64,000 nucleotides of DNA from Phragmites australis (GCF_958298935.1 NC_084924.1:4092001-4156000), one strand, 5' to 3'. Positions 45,133 through 58,516 are shown, counted from the stretch's first letter. The notes: a model not told the origin generated them from the sequence alone. Numbers and translations are program-made.

Positions 45133-45422
45133 GCTCCAAACCCCAACTCCTCAAAGTGCATGCCCTAATCGATCTCCCTCTCTCCCGTCCCATCTATCCC
45201 ACACTCACAGGCGAGCACACATGCACGCACATTGCACGCTCCTCCAAGCTCACGGCCACAGAACAGAACCTCAGCTTCCCATCCATCCATATATACATGC
45301 ACTTGCACATGATTACAATGCCGGAAGAATAAAGGGGGAGGGCCGCTACGCACCAAGTGAAAACCCTAAACAGAGCCCTAGCTGGACTCTCTTTTGGAAA
45401 ACATCTTTGTGCTTGTGGTAGA

Positions 45423-45424
<2 letters not shown>

Positions 45425-45492
<68 letters not shown>
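45425..45492. repeat. (TC)n microsatellite
   Basis: About 34 uninterrupted TC units. On the minus strand it is a GA repeat about 600 bases upstream of the MIR160 hairpin. Confidence 0.95.
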
Positions 45493-45494
<2 letters not shown>

Positions 45495-45499
45495 TTGCG

Positions 45500-47029
45500 A
45501 CGACGAGCTCAGCTGGCTTTCTGAGATGGGATTTGTCTCGCAGCGCTTGGCCGGGAGCCGGATTCCCCTGTGCGTGCTGGACCAAGGTGGCTGTGTGGGT
45601 CACGCCATGCCTGACCCCTTTGTACTGCCTTTTTTTTAACAGCGGCGTGCCCCCGTGACTATGCATGCATCTACGCCTTTTACCTTTCCTTGCTTGAAAA
45701 AAGTTGATGCGAGGGCAAAAGGAGGAACTAAGCTTGATCATTTCGGATTCAAATGGAGTGTACTTTGTGCAGTAGGGTTTCTTAGATTGTTATTAACTGA
45801 AAAATGTTTGAAAACCATCGTACGTATCTCCGGCTCAGAGGAATGCCCAAGTTAGGTGTAATAAGAAGCCATGCATATAGCTAGTAAATGGCATTGCATT
45901 ATGTCTGGTATATTACTATATTAGTAGTCCAGATAAATTTCTTTGCTAGTAGTAAAGAGCCTATGATATGTGAGGATAAGCATATGTACATCAGCTCTTC
46001 CGAACCATGTACCCAAGTCAAGCAGTCGCAGTTAGGGGTGGGCAAATAATCTGAAAACCGTAAAAAAAAATCAAAACCACACCGAAATAACTGATTTTTG
46101 TGGTTTGTATGGTTTACGGTTTTCTATTCGATTTATAAAATGATGCTAGCCGAATTTTCTATTTGTAATTTGGTTTTTTATTTTCAAAAACTGGACTAAC
46201 CTAATAAACCGTATTGATGTATACACTATAAAAAATACCCTTTCGACCCAATCCAATAAGTCTAACGCAATAGAAATACCCTAATGTCTCTAATCTCTTC
46301 CACCTCAGCAGCCACTGCAACCCTAGCGAACTGCCCCTTTGCTTGCCTCTGGCCCACGTGGTCCTTGTTCTCTCGCTCCTTGCCTGCCTGCGTGACGAAC
46401 CCTCCGCTCCTCCCCTCGAAGACTCTAATTAGGTTCAATTATTTATATTTCTTAGTGTAAATCGGTTTTTTAGTTTTGAAAAGCGAAAAATTATGAACCG
46501 AAGAAACCAAACCGATGTAACCGCGCGTATTAACCTACTCACAACCGATAAGTTGTAAGAACAACCAGCTAGATGAAAGCCTACTTCAGCTTGCAACGGT
46601 TAAATAAAACTGTTTGGCTAAGCTTTAGTTAGCTTCATTTAAGCTCATTATTAGAGTCAGGAGACCAATATTGAATCTTTGCTACGCACCTTGACCTTGT
46701 ACCACTTCAAGGCCAACGTAAGCTAGTTTAAAAGACCAGTAAGATTTTTCTTAAAAAATCTTGTACGTTCGGAGCTATATCTGTTCGCATTTCCTATTGA
46801 TCAGCCGACTGAAAATGAAGATTGCAGTCGCCGGCTTCGTTCTTGTCTCTGTCTGTCGTTCGGGGAGGGGGGTTTTCGTGTTCAAAGGAGTCTCTAAGCT
46901 TAGAGGGGTGTCGGGGGCAACAGATTATACTACTGCAGAAAGCGTTATCTTTGTCCTCCTTCCACTGCTGGTTCGTAAGCTATATGTGCGTATAAAAAAT
47001 CAAGGCAGTAAGAACCAATAATGATAGTA
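45500..47029. other. Intergenic; part of a hAT-like repeat near 46032
   Basis: TTAGGGGTGGGCAAATAA at about 46031 looks like a hAT-type terminus and is followed by AACCG/ACCGAAA-rich sequence to about 46560. The other end cannot be placed. A 68-codon frame at 46761-47021 has no recognisable family. Confidence 0.35.
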
Positions 47030-49561
47030 GTCATCACTGTCGATTTTTTTTTTACAAATCGACAATGATATTCAAATTATCATTGCATGTTAGTAAAAAG
47101 ATATGCATAAAAAGATACGTCTTTAATAACTAGCACAAATAATATTTATCACTACTAATTCATAATACGAACCGGTAGTGGTAATCAAATTATCACAGTC
47201 AGTTCTTAAAGAGTCATGTATAAAAAGACATATCTTTAATAACCAGTAGCGATAATATTTAACTTAACCGGTTCATATTCCAAACCGACAGTGATAATAT
47301 TTATCAATGCCGGTTCAATATTAAACCGATAGAGCAATAATTGACAAAGATAGATCAACAGTGGTAGTCAAATTATCACTGATAGTTCAAAAAAGATGTG
47401 CCTAAAAAGACATACCTCTAATAATTAACAATGATAAATATTTAGCTCAATTGGTTTATATTTGGAACCCCCACCTCATTAATCAAACTATCTCGTCTCC
47501 CTCAAACTGGTTCATTAATCAAATCGACATTGATCACTAATTGAGAAAAGAACATAGGTGATGAGTGGGTGACGGTCTCTGTCACCCGAAATGCATCACT
47601 GATGTATAAGTGACGGGTAAGAACTCATCACCAATAATATCATAAGTGATGGATCGTAACTATGATCTATCACTGAAGTGCGTCTCACATGTGCTAGTGA
47701 GGAAGACATAAGTGACAGGTAAAGAGGTTGCCTGTCAGTTATATTAAGACACAAGTGACGGTTAACCTCTTCACACATCACTTATAACAATACATAAGTG
47801 ACGGTTAACCTCTTTACCCGGTACCCGCCACTTATGTGTAGCTTACCCTGCAGGATTGTCATATTTTCTAGGTGCATCTTGTAGCATAGTCAGAATTTGA
47901 CAGTCGTTTTCTCCCTGCAAACAACATCAATGTATCCAAATCTATATTGACAAACATACCTATATAAGAACTCACTTCATCATATAATTACAAATATTAC
48001 AAAGTTCGAATCAATTCATCACAGAATAACAAATGTTACAAAGTTCCAATCAATTTATATTACATAAGACCTCAGAGCCTAGGGTTTTTATAGTGTAACT
48101 CGCCATGTGGGTTAATGACTTCAGATATTATGAACTCGATGATCCGTTGTCGAATCTTGAGGAGTGCATTGTCGTCGAAAAAATAAGCTAAAAAATTATG
48201 TATAATTTGACGCATAACGAATCTCATATTATCATGGAATTAAACTAATTACTGAAATTAGTTACGAATAATTTTGTATTGAACTTACATCGAAGGATTT
48301 TATATCGTTTGCTCGGATCATGAGGAGCATGTTTCACGTAACATAGAATCTGTAGGCGTTGACCGATGGTTGTTGGTGACACTATTGATAAGAAAATTTA
48401 CTGTTAGATCAAAAGAAAAAATAATAACAGAGAGTATTTGGTAATATATTTGGTAGAATTTATTGTGAACTTCATCTTGTGTGTCAGTCTGCAGTCGTCT
48501 TTCACATTGTAGTTAGGATAAGCTTGAATGTACTTACCAAAAGCCTTGCATAAAAAGAGATAGATTAGAGAATATTTGAATGTTAGAAAAGTTAAATATG
48601 TAAACTAAGTCAGATAAAACTAATATTTGAATGTTAAAAGTTAGATTATTATAATTCTTTTATAAATAGAACCCATCTCCCTTAGCTACCCCATCTCATT
48701 TCGCTATCCCGAAGCTGCTCCTGAGGGGTAATGGCGGTCAAAATAGAGCGGTGGTCGCCGTCTTCACTGCGACCGCCTCTACCCCTTGTGTCTAGCTTTA
48801 ACGTGTCTCCTCATCTCCTCTCTCCGTCTCCCATTTGTTGAGCCCGCTGTTTGTCGAGCTCTGAGCTCCCGTAGCTAGCTCGCGTTCGTCGAGCCTGCCA
48901 TCGCTTGAGCCAATGCGCGGCCGCATGCCTTGCCCTGTATCCTCATCTCCTCTTCCTGTCTCCACTACACGCGAATATTGTGTGAAAATGATTGTGTCAA
49001 TAGGTAGATAAAAAGGAATGACAAAAGACACATTCGCTTCAAGCTAAATTTGAGTGTTAAAGATGGTGCTTTTGCCATTTCTTTAGATCTATCTATTGTC
49101 ACTTGGCTAGCGTAAGATAACGGATGGCACAGTGCTCTTGTGTGAGGAGTTATTTGACTTGGAATATCAGAAGAGCTCCTGGTATAGTAGCTTCATAACA
49201 TCCATTCTTATTTGTAGATTTAGATATAAAATACTCTGCCTCGAACATTTCAGTATGGGGATTTCTGTCTTAAGTTTTAGATCAAATTTAAGATAGATCT
49301 CAATGCTAAATAGTTCACGATAGAGCATTTTTGTACATATAAAATGATTATCATTGCCAGTTTAAGGTATGAACCAGTAATAATAACTGAGTTATACTGT
49401 CGGTTCATTTTATGAGCCGACAGTGATACTTACTATCACTCCCGGTTCATAAACCGATAGTAATAATCATGGATTATCACTGCTACTAATTCACTACTGG
49501 TTTAAAAACTGATAGTGATGTCAATTTTGAACCGACAGTGCTGACCTTTTCTATAATAGTG
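47030..49561. mobile_element. CACTA (En/Spm)-like element, degraded
   Basis: The right border ends TTCTATAATAGTG at 49561, the inverted form of a CACTA terminus. Subterminal motifs such as ACCGACAGTGATA, GATAGTGATG and AACCGGTAGTGG recur within about 250 bases of that end and again from about 47030 to 47540. A second motif set (ATAAGTGACGG) crowds 47560-47830 and may mark a nested relative. No left CACTA terminus is found, and no transposase remains. Confidence 0.6.
48072..48178 (-). pseudogene. C-terminal fragment of a CACTA-associated ORF
   Basis: The minus-strand frame reads DDNALLKIRQRIIEFIISEV, then INPHGELHYKNPRL and a stop. This resembles the C-terminus of Ulp1-protease-like proteins carried by plant CACTA elements. 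Nothing upstream keeps the catalytic part. The assignment rests on a short tail and on the CACTA context. Confidence 0.4.
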
Positions 49562-49571
49562 TCAGCCCAGC

Positions 49572-49890
49572 GGTGGTGGTGGACGCAGGGGCCGAACAGC
49601 AAGGATGCCACCAACCACGGGTGGTGGTGGACGCAGGGGTCGAATAGCAGGGATGCCACCAACCACAGGTGGTGGAGGAACACTGAATTGAAAGTGTTGT
49701 GCGAGGGTGATCATAGACGGGCTGGCAATATGGGGTTACTGTGTCGGTGTGGTGCTGGATGCAAGGGCGGGACAATAGGGATGTCGCCGACCGCGCGTGG
49801 TGGAGGAACACCAAATTGAAAGGGTCGGCGTGAAGATGATCATAGACGGGCTGGCAACATAAGGAAACTGTGGCGGGGGTGGTGGGCACA
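49572..49890. repeat. Tandem GC-rich repeats beside the CACTA end
   Basis: A block of about 50 bases (GGTGGTGGACGCAGGGG then GGATGCCACCAACCAC) occurs twice at 49572-49670. A longer block (GGTGGAGGAACAC through GATCATAGACGGGCTGGCAA) occurs twice between 49671 and 49860. Confidence 0.7.
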
Positions 49891-50106
49891 AATCGGTTGC
49901 GAGAGCACCGTCGAAGGAGGAGAGGCCGATGGGGCGAGGGAGTGAGTTGCCGGCACAAGAAGGAAAAAGAGTAGCAATGAGCATATTGGAGGAAGAAGAA
50001 AGGAGGAGGACAATCGACTCAAGCTTTGCTAACTTACATAATATTGTGTAAAATATGTGAATGTAGTTATGTGAGCTTGCTTGCCTCACATTCCTAATAT
50101 ATTGTT

Positions 50107-50900
50107 GATAGGCCCGGTCCTGATATTTTGGTGGCTCGAGGTGAAACTAAAAACGGGATCCTTATTGAATTGAAACATCAAAAAATTAATTACTATATAA
50201 ATTATAAAGATAATTTTTGGTATATTAAAAACTATTTTTTGATAAACACTTTAAATACATAAAAAAACAATGCTCACCTCAAGTATTTTCTATAGATCAT
50301 CTTTAACAATTTTTTTTCTAATATTTTTAGATGTGAGTCATTGATGATGGTATTAACATCAATTTCATCTAGTAATTTCTTTTCAATGCATAAAGTTACC
50401 AAACCATTTAACCAATGTGCTTTGGATAAACTAAACATTTTTTATCATGTATCTCTTTGTTGCTCAATTTTCTAGAATAATAAGCATACAAAAATATCTT
50501 AAGTTACCATATAAAGGGAATTCAATATTTTATTCTCTGATAGGTCCCATACTGCAAATCATGTCGAACGAAGCAGACATGACTATTAAAAAAATTAGTG
50601 TTCAAAAATCAAATAACATATTACTTCAATGTTTTCTACAATTCTACCATAAAATAGAGTAACAGATCTAGCTTTTTAGAAGCAATGACTGACTGAGGAG
50701 AGTCTGTAACTATGCCTTCCTAGAACATCACTTTTATCCAGAGAAAAAAAGGATCATCCTGCTAATCGTTTTTTCTACAAGAATCATCATATTTCTTTTC
50801 ACTTGCTGATTCAGTTCTCTGGTGAAGCTAATACTTTTTCTGTAGTTTAATTAGCTCATTTCCCTAAAGGTTCTCCGAGTCTAAAACAATCATAATATCA
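50107..50900. mobile_element. Possible hAT remnant
   Basis: The segment starts AGGCCCGGTCCTGATATTTT, similar to DUF4371-type hAT termini, followed by AT-rich sequence. No second terminus or transposase motif is visible. Confidence 0.3.
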
Positions 50901-52307
50901 GCATAAAGAAGATCAAATTGCTTGGTAATTAGTGATACATCTATCTTCTTTTTATTGGAGAGCTATATAACAGTATGTAGATTAAAACTTCTAGTACAAC
51001 AGTGTACTGGTAATGTATTATAGATGATCTAAATTATTGAAACATGCACGCATCTAAGAAATTGTATGTATTAGTTAGGGACACTTGTAATTTATTTTTG
51101 GATTCCCAGATAAAGCCGTTGTAAAACCCTGGAGCATAAAGGAGGTGAGGGCCGTAGCTGAGAGCGTGTCAAGAAAGTCGAGCAGATGCTCCACATAGAT
51201 GGTATAGAGCTATGCATATACACTTGTATGAGAGGGGCCATAGGTTTTAGATACCCAAGGTGGCTGCCCCGCTTACCCCCTCCAGGATCGACCTTGATTG
51301 TTGACAATGGGTACTAGTCTTAAGAGTGGATGGGGCACCATCTTTTCAAACCAGGTAGTGAACGATCACTCAGCAATGGTACCGTTGACCAAAAATAAGT
51401 ACTTATCTATTATGAAAATAGAACCCGTGTCTTCAACATGATAAAACGATGCCCTCCCCCTAAACATTTCTCATAGCTCGAAGGACGTCAAAGAAAAAGG
51501 TCCACTGGTTTAAAACGTCCCTTATCCTTTTCTGTAGATCCTATTCATTCCGAGCAACCTCCCCCCTAAGTATAAGAAATGCGAGCAATATTGTTAAGTT
51601 AAAAATATCCCCCGTGAACTAAATAGCTCGATCAAGTGGTCATTCAACAGCAGGGGCACCATATGCGCAGCACGTGACGAACGGAAACCGATAGACATGC
51701 GTATGTCCCGACGTATCGATCGTCGGAGGCCGATGGGGGCTGCGGCCGCGGGCGTTTTGCGCCCGTCGTCCCCGGCCAGCCATCACCCCATCCCCCACCC
51801 GTACGCGCGCCTGCCCGGGCGCCGTGCCGTGTTACACGTCGCGAGCGACGACGACAGGCAGCGCGATCGTGGACGTCGCGGGCGGGCACGCCGGCGAATC
51901 ACCGATCGAACCGGCAGGGGAGGAGAGGGACCATGCATGCGTGCTGCATCAAGCCGAGCGGTAGCAGCTAGCCGCGCGACGCGGGCAAGCTAAATTATTA
52001 CGGCCGCGTTGGCGTTTGCGTTTGCGTTTGCGTTTGCTATATGCGCCTGCGCGCATGCATGCATGCACGCAAGCCGCTTTCGGGGAGATTCGCGGTGGTG
52101 GCTATCCAACAAACGCCCGCAACGGCAAGGCCCGCGCGGCCGCGCCGTTTTGCCCATGTCCCCCTCTGCTTGCCGGTTTCCCCTCCGCTTCTCGACGTAC
52201 TCCCTCTTCTGTGTTCCTCTGCCGTTGGTGTCAGCAACGCAACACAGGTTTTGCTTGTGCTAACTAGCTGTGTGGCAGCCTTGCTGACCCGCCGATGAAT
52301 TACTCAG
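50901..52307. other. Intergenic, GC-rich block with hexamer repeat
   Basis: From about 51640 to 52260 the DNA is GC-rich with many open frames lacking motifs. Four GTTTGC units lie near 52013-52036. It may be a promoter-like CpG region of a lost gene; nothing firmer is visible. Confidence 0.4.
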
Positions 52308-52838
52308 GTGTGTTTAGTTGGAGAATAAGTTTAAATGAGATAGAATTATTCATGTTTTGTTGATAGAATGATTTAATTTTATTTGGTAGTATGGGTAGAG
52401 TGATTTAGTTTTTTTAGTTGAATGGATAGAACTTGGATGTGGTTAGCCAAACTTTTATATAACCCGACTATCATATATTTAGTTTTTTATAAAATAATCA
52501 CGCGATATCTTATTTTCTTGATTTAATTACAATAAATACAATGGTACAATTAGATCACAAATCAGATAAATTATTTAGAAGGTAACATCATTTAAAGCAT
52601 GCTAACAAAAAATATATTTACTATAACCGACCAGAATATACCATATCAGCACAAATAAAACTCATCTAAAACAAGGTTAACTCTGTTTAGCAATTTTTCG
52701 CGAATAGATTCGTCCAACCTATAAGAGAATATTTCTCGAGGGTAACCACTCTATTCATGTCTACTCTTGAATCAAACAACTTTAAAAACTTGATCGACAT
52801 ATCTCATCTAGAGATATCCCTCGAAATAAACACAACGT
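52308..52838. mobile_element. MITE-like element, about 530 bp
   Basis: GGTGTGTTTAGTTGGAG at the left roughly mirrors CCTCGAAATAAACACAAC at the right, 12 of about 16 positions matching. The core is AT-rich. Termini are imperfect and there is no clear duplication. Confidence 0.4.
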
Positions 52839-55066
52839 TAATCATCATTTTGATTCAAAGTTGGCCAGCGATTTCTATAATTATATCTTGAAAGGCTGGT
52901 CACGCTACCACTGATTTTGTTTTATACTTTGGCATTCAAGCGATTCTCCTGTAGTCCACTAGAACATGTCCCCTTGCACCTGAAAAATTACTAGGGATAG
53001 GGGTGAACATTAGATATATCTACACATGAGATATTTTGAAAATTTCTACAATTATATCCCTACATAGGGATAGGGAATGAACATGAGATATCTCCACCGA
53101 TTTCTATAATTATATCTTGAAAATCCCGATGAATTAACATGAGATATCTCACATTCTCTTAGCCATGAATTGAATTATTGAATTCGATCCAAACCCCCCT
53201 CCCCCTCTATATTTTGGTATGAAAGAAAAAGAAAAGGAAAAATAAGAAGAGAGAACCCATACTTGATAGTCCTGCATCTGCCACTGCGCCAGTTGATAAG
53301 CAAGAGGTCTTGGGATCCATTCCCAGCCGAGCATGTGAAATAATTAATAAATGAGATCAAGAACTGCCCATTATATATATTTTTTCCTGGAGTGATATGA
53401 GAGAGATGAATGAAACCGTGCTATTTGTTGCACCATTGCTTAATTTAGAGCCACATATGGAATCACTCGATCGAATCGGAGCAACCACACGAGCGAAGAA
53501 CAAGCCACTGCCACTCGGCAGATGACCTGCATGCATTCGTATCGTACGTACGTCGGTACGTGCCGGGGACCGGAGGACGACCCGGGATCGAAGGCCAATA
53601 GCTCGCTCGTACAGCAAGCTGCGTCTCGAGCATGAAAAAATGCAGGCAGAATCCTCCGGAAGCTGGATGATGAACAGACTATGGAACAGGAATGCAGACG
53701 GCGAGTGAGATTATAGGACCGAGAAGGGTCTGGAGGACGAGTGAATAGACGATTTAATAAAAAAATTTAATAACTTTATTTTTTTATCACCTAATATACT
53801 TAAAAATTAATAACGAAAATAAAATCAGAGAAAATTAAGTTGTTAAAAAATATTAAAAACACATGCTCTTGTGGATGTATATAAACCATAAGTTCCATTA
53901 AAACTCAACTTAGGTAAGAAACCATTGAAGCAAAGAAAAAATCATTTGTTAAAGAAATTCTTCAAGCTGATGATCTAAAGACAGATGAATTTAAGATTTA
54001 CTTGTATATATATGTATATAAATTTTATGCATGTAGCAATAAGAAGAACAACTTTACAAGCATATAGTATACCAATACGCTTTCATAAGTATATACAAAG
54101 CATTTACAAATGCTAAAGACATCAAATGGATATAAATAGTAAAATATAGAGCTTACAAGCGTACAAAGGCTCAAAAAGATATAATATCACAAGAACATAA
54201 AGCTAGACAAGCTAAATAAAAGAATTATTAACACATTTAAATTCACATAGTTGAATCATATTAAAAGTGACCACCACATAAATATCCACTCGTGCCAAGG
54301 CAATAGAGCATTAAAAACTAGCTAACTTTAATCTCAAACTATACAAACAAGAAAAGATATAATATTAAGATATATTTCTTTATTTTTCTTTTTATCCTCA
54401 AGTTTCCTTTTATCCAAGTCGAACAACCCAACCCTTCGAACCATCTACAGCTCCAGGTTCGCGTGACTGTGTACGGTAAATACCTAAGTCTTCAAGACAA
54501 CCGTATTAGATTATATTTTAGCACAAGAAACTTGATTTCTCAATATTATTCAAATCTGCACAAATTATCAAGTTTTCATATGATCAAGTAAAGTAGTGCC
54601 TTTGCGACACAAGGAACATATGTTCTCCTAAGGTTCTATCATGAACTGAACATTTGAAAAAGACAGAAAATATAGTATAATGTTCCCAATCCACTATCTT
54701 AAACTAAGAAGACTGAACAAGATATTTATTAAACTAGCCTTAACATAAGCATTAACTAAGCCAAAATATTTGCGAACATGGTGATAAAAAATGTAACATT
54801 TCATAGTCTACATTATTCATAAACTGTTAAATTTTATCTTTAGAAAAGCTAGATTACTTAAAATATTTTTTGTCAAAGCATCAAGATGAGCCTAAGATTA
54901 AAAACTTGCTCTGCACAGCTACTTAACTTAGTCCAAATTCAAGTCTAGAAACAGAAAAAACTAAAATCATACAAATTAAGCTCAACTACTATGATTACCT
55001 TACAAGATGATATGCAACACAAATGTAACAAAAGTAAGATAAAATAGGTATAAGTGTAACTCCACA
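52839..55066. other. AT-rich flank, includes likely copia 3' region
   Basis: The block GATTTCTATAATTATATCTTG occurs near 52869 and again near 53099. From about 53750 to 55066 the sequence is AT-rich and probably belongs to the untranslated region or intron-like tail of the minus-strand copia piece. No gene is seen. Confidence 0.4.
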
Positions 55067-55533
55067 TCACACAATGTCATAGGGATGGCACACTCTAAGC
55101 TCTCTCCTCAAATAGACAAATCTTGTTACATCTAGAGGCTTAGTGAAAATATCGGCAAGCTGGTGTTGGATATCAATGTATCTTACGTCAATGTCTTTCT
55201 TCTCATTGTGGTCTCTTAAGAAGTGGAATCTCACATCTATACATTTGGTTTTGGAGTTTTGGATTGAGTTATTTGCTAAGCTGATGACACTAATATTGTC
55301 ACATAAAAGTGACACTCTTGAAATCTAACCAAAATTTCTCAAGGTAGCAACCATCTATAAAATATGAGAACAATAGATAACTGCAGCAACATATTCAGCT
55401 TCAACAGTTGACTGCGTAACACTAGACTGTTTGCGAGAAGACTAACACACAAGAGAGGTACCCAAGAAATGATAAGTACCGGAGGTACACTTCCTATCAA
55501 TTCTGCAACCAGCAAATCCACATCCGAAATACA

Positions 55534-55535
<2 letters not shown>
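55067..55535 (-). pseudogene. Copia RNase H domain, C-terminal end of pol
   Basis: The minus-strand translation reads CRIDRKCTSGTYHFLGTSLV, then WSSRKQSSVTQSTVEAEYVA, a stop, and then VSLLCDNISVISLANNSIQN, KCIDVRFHFLRDH and YIDIQHQLADIFTKPLD. These are the standard Ty1/copia RNase H blocks, with the AEAEYVA motif and DIFTKPL end. It is cut on its 5' side by a GA microsatellite. An in-frame stop after AAVIYCSHIL marks decay. The rest of pol is absent. Confidence 0.85.

Positions 55536-55538
<3 letters not shown>

Positions 55539-55596
<58 letters not shown>
55539..55596. repeat. (GA)n microsatellite
   Basis: About 29 GA units, forming the junction between the copia fragment on the minus strand and plus-strand retroelement sequence. 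Confidence 0.95.
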
Positions 55597-55600
<4 letters not shown>

Positions 55601-56339
55601 GAGGTTCCGACTTCTCCTTTGGGTGACCTCTCTCGGTTTATTTTATATCTCAACTTGGAGTCTCCGGGTCTACCTAGATACTCCAAGTTATCTTGTCTTT
55701 TTCCCCCAACCCGAAGAGTTACCCCTTCACTGCATCTATTCATCTCTTCTCTCATCCTCTCACCTTGGAAGAGCCAACTCCGGTGGTTTCAAGGATTCAC
55801 CATGGGATTTCCAAGTTTTTCATCAAGTGATCTCTTCTTGTGGTCGTATTCTCTGGCCCTCCCTCCGAATCGACTTTGGGATCGTTGTTGGAACTCAAGA
55901 TATACCTAATGACCATTCATCCTGATTTCTCAATGCTTACCTTAAGAGTCAATTCCCTTCGGTGAATGTGTACATTATCCCTCCTAGAATCATATATCTT
56001 AAGGGTTTGCAAGTGCATTGGATAAATCCCTAAAACCCTAAGTTTTTGCCTGGGATCGGGCAACCTGGATAGTCCGGGTTGTCCAAAACCTATCCATCTA
56101 CTTTTGTTCTTCCTTTTCAATTCTTTCTCAATCTTTCTCGTATCTCAAGAATATCATCCTTGTCCATCTCAGGGTAGTTCAAGATGAATTGTGAGATGGA
56201 TTTTGGTCAAGCTTATCAAAGGAGGACAAATGCTCATTTTGATCCTTAAGCACAAAGCGACGTACCATCACAGCTATCTGCTTCAGAGGGTAGCAGGAGC
56301 GGGAGTGGCAGTGGTGGTGGCTATGATCATGTCCGCAGG

Positions 56340-57933
56340 GTCGCTAGAAAGGTGTGGGCTTCACATTCAAGTAGCATTCGCATTGATGATACAGTTCAAA
56401 CCGCAAACGTGCCTCGTGGTTCCGCTTTGCCACCAAGAGGAGGAAGGGAAGCAACAGGGAGAGACAAAGAAAAGGCAGTTGCACCGAGTTCAAAGGCACA
56501 AGATGATGACATAGAAGAGGATGAAGAACAAGAAGAAGAAGAAAGAAATATTTTAGCACCGTTAAAGCTTCACAGACCCTACCATGCATCTGTGCATTCA
56601 AGTTAGTTGGGCAGAAAAGTGGTAGACTATATGAAAAAGTCCGGCAAGTGCAAGAAGGAAAGATCTGAAGATCCTTTTGAGTATGAGAAAAAATGTGGCG
56701 GATCATCAGTTTTGGAATGATTTCCAAGCTGGTTTCTATGAAACCGTGATTCTCAAGAAGAAGAAAATGGTCACTCCTATGCAATAGATCAATTGGGACT
56801 ATATGACTAACAAAAATGATCCTACCTTCAATGAGGTTATAGCATCTTGTGAGGACAAAAGAATCAAGAATATCATGGGTTTGAAATGCGATTGGAGTGA
56901 TGAGGTTATAGTCCAATTTTATGCCACACTCTACTATGATCATAAAGAAAATCAAACAATGCATTGGATGATCGAAGGAGAAAGGTACAAGATCAACTAT
57001 CGGTCTTTTGCTCGCTTGTTTGGATCTGATATCCGTGACACTAGGAAGACCAAGATCCATGTTGAGAAACGACCCTCCTTTGAAGAAATAGACTTCATGT
57101 ATGATGATCATGGTGAAGTGACGTATGAAACAACTAAAGGCACGAGGCCATTTTACAAGTATCTCAATTCTTTGTTCTGCGACACTCTAGCTCCCAAAAG
57201 TGGTGATTCCACAAATGTTCAAGGGAACTCAAGAAATTTTCTTGCTATGATGTCTAATGAGAGTGATACTTTTAGTGTCGTGGATTTTCTTTGGGAAGAG
57301 ATACATACTACATCCCACACACCTAGCAAAAATTGTGCCTACGCTCCCTATATTATGTTTATGATCGAGAAAATCATAAAGAAGGATTTCTTCAAAGAAG
57401 TAAAGCATGCGCCTTATAGGGTAAGCTTAGTAAGCTCAAGATCAACTTCTTCTATGCCACCTTCCCCTCCAAGGACAACACCTAGCGTAGCACAAAGAGC
57501 AGCACCGAGGTGAAGTTCTTCCTCTCGTGACTCACATTCCTTTATCAAGAGTGCTCTTAAGGCTGTTTTCAATATTTGTACCCATAATGCCGTGAAGATA
57601 AAGGAGCACAAAGATAAGACCAACTTGAGATTGAGAAAGATTGAGAAGAGGCAAAAAGCAATTCATACTCATTTGCGAATTGAGCCTCCATTTTCTTTGG
57701 TTGCCTCCGAAGAAGAAGTGAGTGAGCCCGAAGCTTTTGAGAACCTTTGGGCTTGGTATGATGATGCTCAAACTACTGTAAGGGGTGTCGAAACATCTCA
57801 TGCTTAAGACATTGAGGAGGAAGAGACCGAGGAAGAAGAGAATTTGGGTGGTGCCGAGGAAAGCTCTCAAGATGATGATGATGATGCTAGCGACAATGGA
57901 GATGGAGATGAGGAATACGTGGGCAGTGACTAG
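56340..57933 (+). pseudogene. Plant-transposon ORF (LTR-element extra ORF), with in-frame stops
   Basis: An acidic stretch (DDDIEEDEEQEEEERN) is followed, after indels, by a long frame from 56803: MGLKCDWSDEVIVQFYATLY, MHWMIEGERYKINYRSFARL, FGSDIRD, FYKYLNSLFCDTLAPKSGD and YAPYIMFMIEKIIKK. This is the 'putative plant transposon protein' domain found in extra ORFs of grass LTR elements. The same frame continues through a TGA at 57511 and a TAA at 57805 to 57933, with a basic helix and an acidic tail (EEETEEEEN, DDDDDASDNGDGDEE), so the ORF once ran on. Next downstream is a purine-rich AAAGGGGGAGAGA. Its role in the element is unknown. Confidence 0.7.
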
Positions 57934-58502
57934 ATCTCTCTCTTTTAGCTTCTCTTTTTTTTTTGATGACTTGATGCCAAAGGGGGAGAGAATGTATCGT
58001 TTCTTTCTAGCTGTCTGTTCTGCCTGAATCCGGAGTCTCCGAGTTCACCTGGATTATCCGGGTTCTGGGCGATGCCCTATCTCCTTCACCAGTTCAAAAT
58101 CTTTATCTTTTGATATTGGACATGTAAGACTTAATGTAATATATGATGAAGTATGTGTGATGTGCTTGATGTCGATTTTTAAATTTGCAAGAACTTAAGT
58201 ATGTTAGTGTGAGATCTTCATGATATTCTATGATGTAATGTTTGCTTATCTCTTTCTTTATGTGATATATTATGTCATATGCATCACGTTTATCATGTTC
58301 ATTCACACTCTCTACACATCATAGATACTAAGATATATAGAGAGAGCTCTCACAAAAAATTCTTTTAAATATGCGCATTTGATGTCAAAATCACACTTCA
58401 ATCAATGCACATATTTAAGAGGAGCTCACCATATATCTTAGAATTCAGAATCTTTAACTCAATTATCTTTTGTAAGCATTAATCGTGTTATCATCAATTA
58501 CC

Positions 58503-58516
58503 AAAAAGAGAGAGAT
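58503..58516 (+). promoter_or_regulatory. Polypurine tract
   Basis: AAAAAGAGAGAGAT lies directly before the LTR start at 58517. It is the usual primer position for plus-strand synthesis. Confidence 0.6.

Noticed and set aside
45500..45640. A second microRNA hairpin after the TC repeat
   Set aside because: No long complementary arms and no known mature sequence could be found.
45346..45741. 131-codon frame with (ER)n repeat
   Set aside because: It is the translated GA microsatellite, with no flanking domain.
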